Origin: an uncultured Lachnospiraceae bacterium
GTDB taxonomy: Bacteria > Bacillota > Clostridia > Lachnospirales > Lachnospiraceae
Direction of reading: 5' to 3'
NCBI GenBank assembly: GCA_910589265.1
Contig: CAJUTQ010000017.1
Location: 1-64,000 of the forward strand
Length of the DNA: 64,000 nucleotides
Below are positions 62,176-64,000 of this stretch, in pieces. Numbering within the stretch: position 1 is the stretch's first letter; every line of letters begins with the position of its first letter. The notes below the pieces were generated by a model. The model was not told the origin of the DNA, did not search any database, and worked only from the letters and a program-made list of their open reading frames with translations. A program made the position numbers and the translations under genes.

Positions 62176-62811
62176 TTATTCTCCTTTCACTTCCTCAGTT
62201 AATTGTTCCCTCATTTCCCTAATCCATTCCATATTCCTGGAAGTCATATGATGGGCTCCCTCTATTACATGGTGGAGTTCCTCTACACTAAAATCCAATT
62301 CTTCATTAACGATAATATAATCGTACTCTTCTATTCCCATAGCTTCTTCCTTTGCCCTTCGTAATCTGGACTCTATAAGCTCCATCGTCTCGCTTCCTCG
62401 ATTGAGCAAACGGTTTTTTAGTTCCAAAATACTTGGAGGCACGACAAATAATAGAAGGGCATCTGGATAATTTTTCTTAATTTGCAAAGCTCCCTGAATT
62501 TCTATTTCCAATATGACATCCTTGCCCTTCTTCATTCTATCTTCCACATATTTTTTGGGGGTACCATAATAATTTCCTACATATTGGGCATATTCCATAA
62601 ATTCTCCCTTGGAGATCATATCCTCAAATTTTTCCTTTGCAACAAAAAAATATTCTCTCCCTTCTTTTTCCCCTTCTCTGGGACTCCTTGTCGTAGCAGA
62701 TATGGATATTTGATAATTCTCATATTTGCTTACAAGACTCTTTAGCAAAGTCCCCTTACCTGCACCTGAAAACCCAGACACAACAATCAAAATTCCTTTT
62801 CTCTTATTCAT
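62176..62811 (-). CDS. gmk: Guanylate kinase
   Basis: A 211-residue kinase converting GMP to GDP. P-loop SGFSGAGKGTLLKSL, the GMP-binding SISATTRSPREGEKEGREYFF, EYAQYVGNYYGTP, and VILEIEIQGALQIKKNYPDA. It overlaps remA by 8 bases. Confidence 0.98.
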   Translation of the reverse strand: MNKRKGILIVVSGFSGAGKGTLLKSLVSKYENYQISISATTRSPREGEKEGREYFFVAKEKFEDMISKGEFMEYAQYVGNYYGTPKKYVEDRMKKGKDVILEIEIQGALQIKKNYPDALLLFVVPPSILELKNRLLNRGSETMELIESRLRRAKEEAMGIEEYDYIIVNEELDFSVEELHHVIEGAHHMTSRNMEWIREMREQLTEEVKGE

Positions 62812-63061
62812 CCTCCACCCCTTTTTCTAAATGAAACCTACTAGAAATCGTCTCTGGGAGCAGGGCAGAAAGGACAATCTGTCGGTTTTCCATCATAATG
62901 ACTGCTTTTGTCTTTCTCCCCTGGGTTGCATCAATTGCCGTACCTTCATCTCTAGCATTTTGTACCATCCTTTTGACTGGAGCAGAATCTGGGCTGACAA
63001 TGGCAATCACTTTATTTGTGTTAATCATATTTCCAAATCCGATATTAATAAGTCCTGTCAA
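62804..63061 (-). CDS. remA: RemA/DUF370 DNA-binding regulator
   Basis: An 85-residue protein. INIGFGNMINTNKVIAIVSP, DSAPVKRMVQNARDEGTAID and NRQIVLSALLPETISSRF identify the RemA family, which in Bacillus forms ring-like DNA-binding assemblies that activate biofilm genes. Its place between yicC and gmk is conserved. Confidence 0.95.
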   Translation of the reverse strand: MTGLINIGFGNMINTNKVIAIVSPDSAPVKRMVQNARDEGTAIDATQGRKTKAVIMMENRQIVLSALLPETISSRFHLEKGVEDE

Positions 63062-63073
63062 AAAATCACCAAC

Positions 63074-63964
63074 CTATTCAATATTTTGCACCTGTTCTCT
63101 TATTTTCTCAATCTCTGTCTTTAAATCAATAGCTCTGTTTGAAACTTCCAAGTCATTGGCTTTTGAAAGAATGGTGTTGGCCTCTCGGTTCATTTCTTGG
63201 GCCATAAAATCCAGCTTTCGTCCGACTCCTCCCCCCTCAATGAGTTCTTTCTTCATAGTATCTATATGACTTTCCAGCCTTACAATCTCTTCGTCGATAC
63301 ATATTTTATCTGCAAATATGGTAATCTCAGTCAAAATCCTGGCCTCATCTATTTTTTCATTGTTTAAAAGTTCCCTTACTTTTTCTTCCAGCTTCCTTTT
63401 ATATTCTGCCAAAATTTCTGGAGATCGTTCTTTAATAAATTGTACATGGCAGGACATAAGATTTAACTTTTTTAATATATCCTCTTTTAGAAGCTCTCCC
63501 TCTCTCAACCTGCTCTCCACAAAGGCTTTTGCCGCTCCTTTTAAAACCTGTTCCATGTCCTTCCATAAAGCCTGTTCATCCACTCCCTGTTCTTCCATCA
63601 AAAGGACTTCTGGATATTTAGATAAGGTAGATACTCGAATATCATTATCCAAGTGGAATTCCTCAGCCATGGAGCGCAAATGATTCATATATTCTGCTGC
63701 CAACTCTTTATTATATTTTACACAGACATTCCTTTTCGTATAATCTTCATAAAAAATAAAAACGTCTACTTTTCCCCGCTGTATGTATCTTTTTAAATAA
63801 TTTCGGATTGTGTTCTCGAAGAAATTTAACTTTTTGGGCATTCGAATGCTAATATCAGAATATCTGTGATTGACAGCCTTCATTTCAACGACAATTTTCC
63901 TGTCCTCATCGACAATTTCACACCGGCCAAAGCCTGTCATACTTTTTATAAATTCTGTCCCCAT
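63074..63964 (-). CDS. yicC: YicC-family endoribonuclease-like protein
   Basis: A 296-residue protein. KSMTGFGRCEIVDEDRKIVV, EMKAVNHRYSDISIRMPKKL (YicC N-terminal signature) and the C-terminal DUF1732 part GGVGRKLDFMAQEMNREANT are present. YicC proteins have been described as metal-dependent endoribonucleases. It is the first gene visible of the yicC-remA-gmk-rpoZ series; the region upstream is cut by the window edge. Confidence 0.95.
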   Translation of the reverse strand: MGTEFIKSMTGFGRCEIVDEDRKIVVEMKAVNHRYSDISIRMPKKLNFFENTIRNYLKRYIQRGKVDVFIFYEDYTKRNVCVKYNKELAAEYMNHLRSMAEEFHLDNDIRVSTLSKYPEVLLMEEQGVDEQALWKDMEQVLKGAAKAFVESRLREGELLKEDILKKLNLMSCHVQFIKERSPEILAEYKRKLEEKVRELLNNEKIDEARILTEITIFADKICIDEEIVRLESHIDTMKKELIEGGGVGRKLDFMAQEMNREANTILSKANDLEVSNRAIDLKTEIEKIREQVQNIE

Positions 63965-64000
63965 GTTTTTCTTCCTTTTCTGACCTTTGCTTCTGATAAT

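Noticed and set aside
1..64000. CRISPR array or regularly spaced repeats
   Set aside because: No series of direct repeats with unique spacers was seen by eye in any intergenic stretch.

Overview
The window comes from a low-GC Gram-positive bacterium of the class Clostridia, most likely Lachnospiraceae. The evidence is AG-rich ribosome binding sites, frequent GTG and TTG starts, the gene order ylxM-ffh-rpsP-khpA-rimM-trmD-rplS-lepB-rbgA-rnhB, the yicC-remA-gmk-rpoZ-rimO-pgsA-cinA and recA-recX-rny blocks, and a long Lachnospiraceae-type PRPP synthase. This placement is an inference from content and order. No rRNA gene or CRISPR array was seen. One tRNA, tRNA-Gly(GCC), is present.

Layout. 0.1-3.6 kb is a leftward ferrous-iron operon: feoA, feoA, feoB, a FeoB-associated Cys-rich peptide and a Fur-family regulator. 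A DtxR-family regulator reads away from it, and TTAG-N6-CTAA operators overlap the feo promoter. 4.2-6.6 kb holds a P1B-type ATPase with an SCA membrane motif and a small one-helix membrane protein under a Fur-box-like palindrome. This pair resembles the ferrosome (fez) iron-storage genes. 6.6-8.2 kb is AT-rich and decayed, followed by a three-gene ABC-2 exporter (8.2-10.8 kb). 11.2-13.9 kb is a graveyard of ISAs1, IS4 and IS110 remnants, with a possible group II intron scrap. 13.9-17.1 kb is a complete ECF transporter with a UPF0397 S component. 17.2-26.9 kb is core metabolism and housekeeping: a chemoreceptor, metF, gpsA-plsY-der-DUF512, prs, a laccase-domain protein and yraN. 27-36.5 kb is the ribosome and protein-export block.

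36.6-46.1 kb is the main accessory island. It begins with an ISAs1 remnant and an ISL3 remnant. These are followed by a tight five-gene operon, read leftward from one good promoter: a P-loop ATPase with a Cys cluster, a 500-residue protein, a 990-residue protein, a MinD/ParA-like ATPase, and an HD-domain protein with a zinc ribbon. I cannot match this set to a named system. Its architecture (two NTPases, a putative HD phosphohydrolase, two large unknowns, IS-rich edge) makes it the best candidate here for an undescribed conflict or nucleotide-dependent system.

46.2-52 kb holds a Y-family polymerase with a short overlapping downstream ORF, a lipoprotein, a ferritin-like protein, tRNA-Gly, a membrane-anchored amidase, and a GH3-fold protein that has lost its catalytic motifs. 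52.2-64 kb returns to housekeeping: rny, recX-recA (with LexA box), a P2-type cation ATPase, cinA, pgsA, rimO, rpoZ, gmk, remA and yicC.
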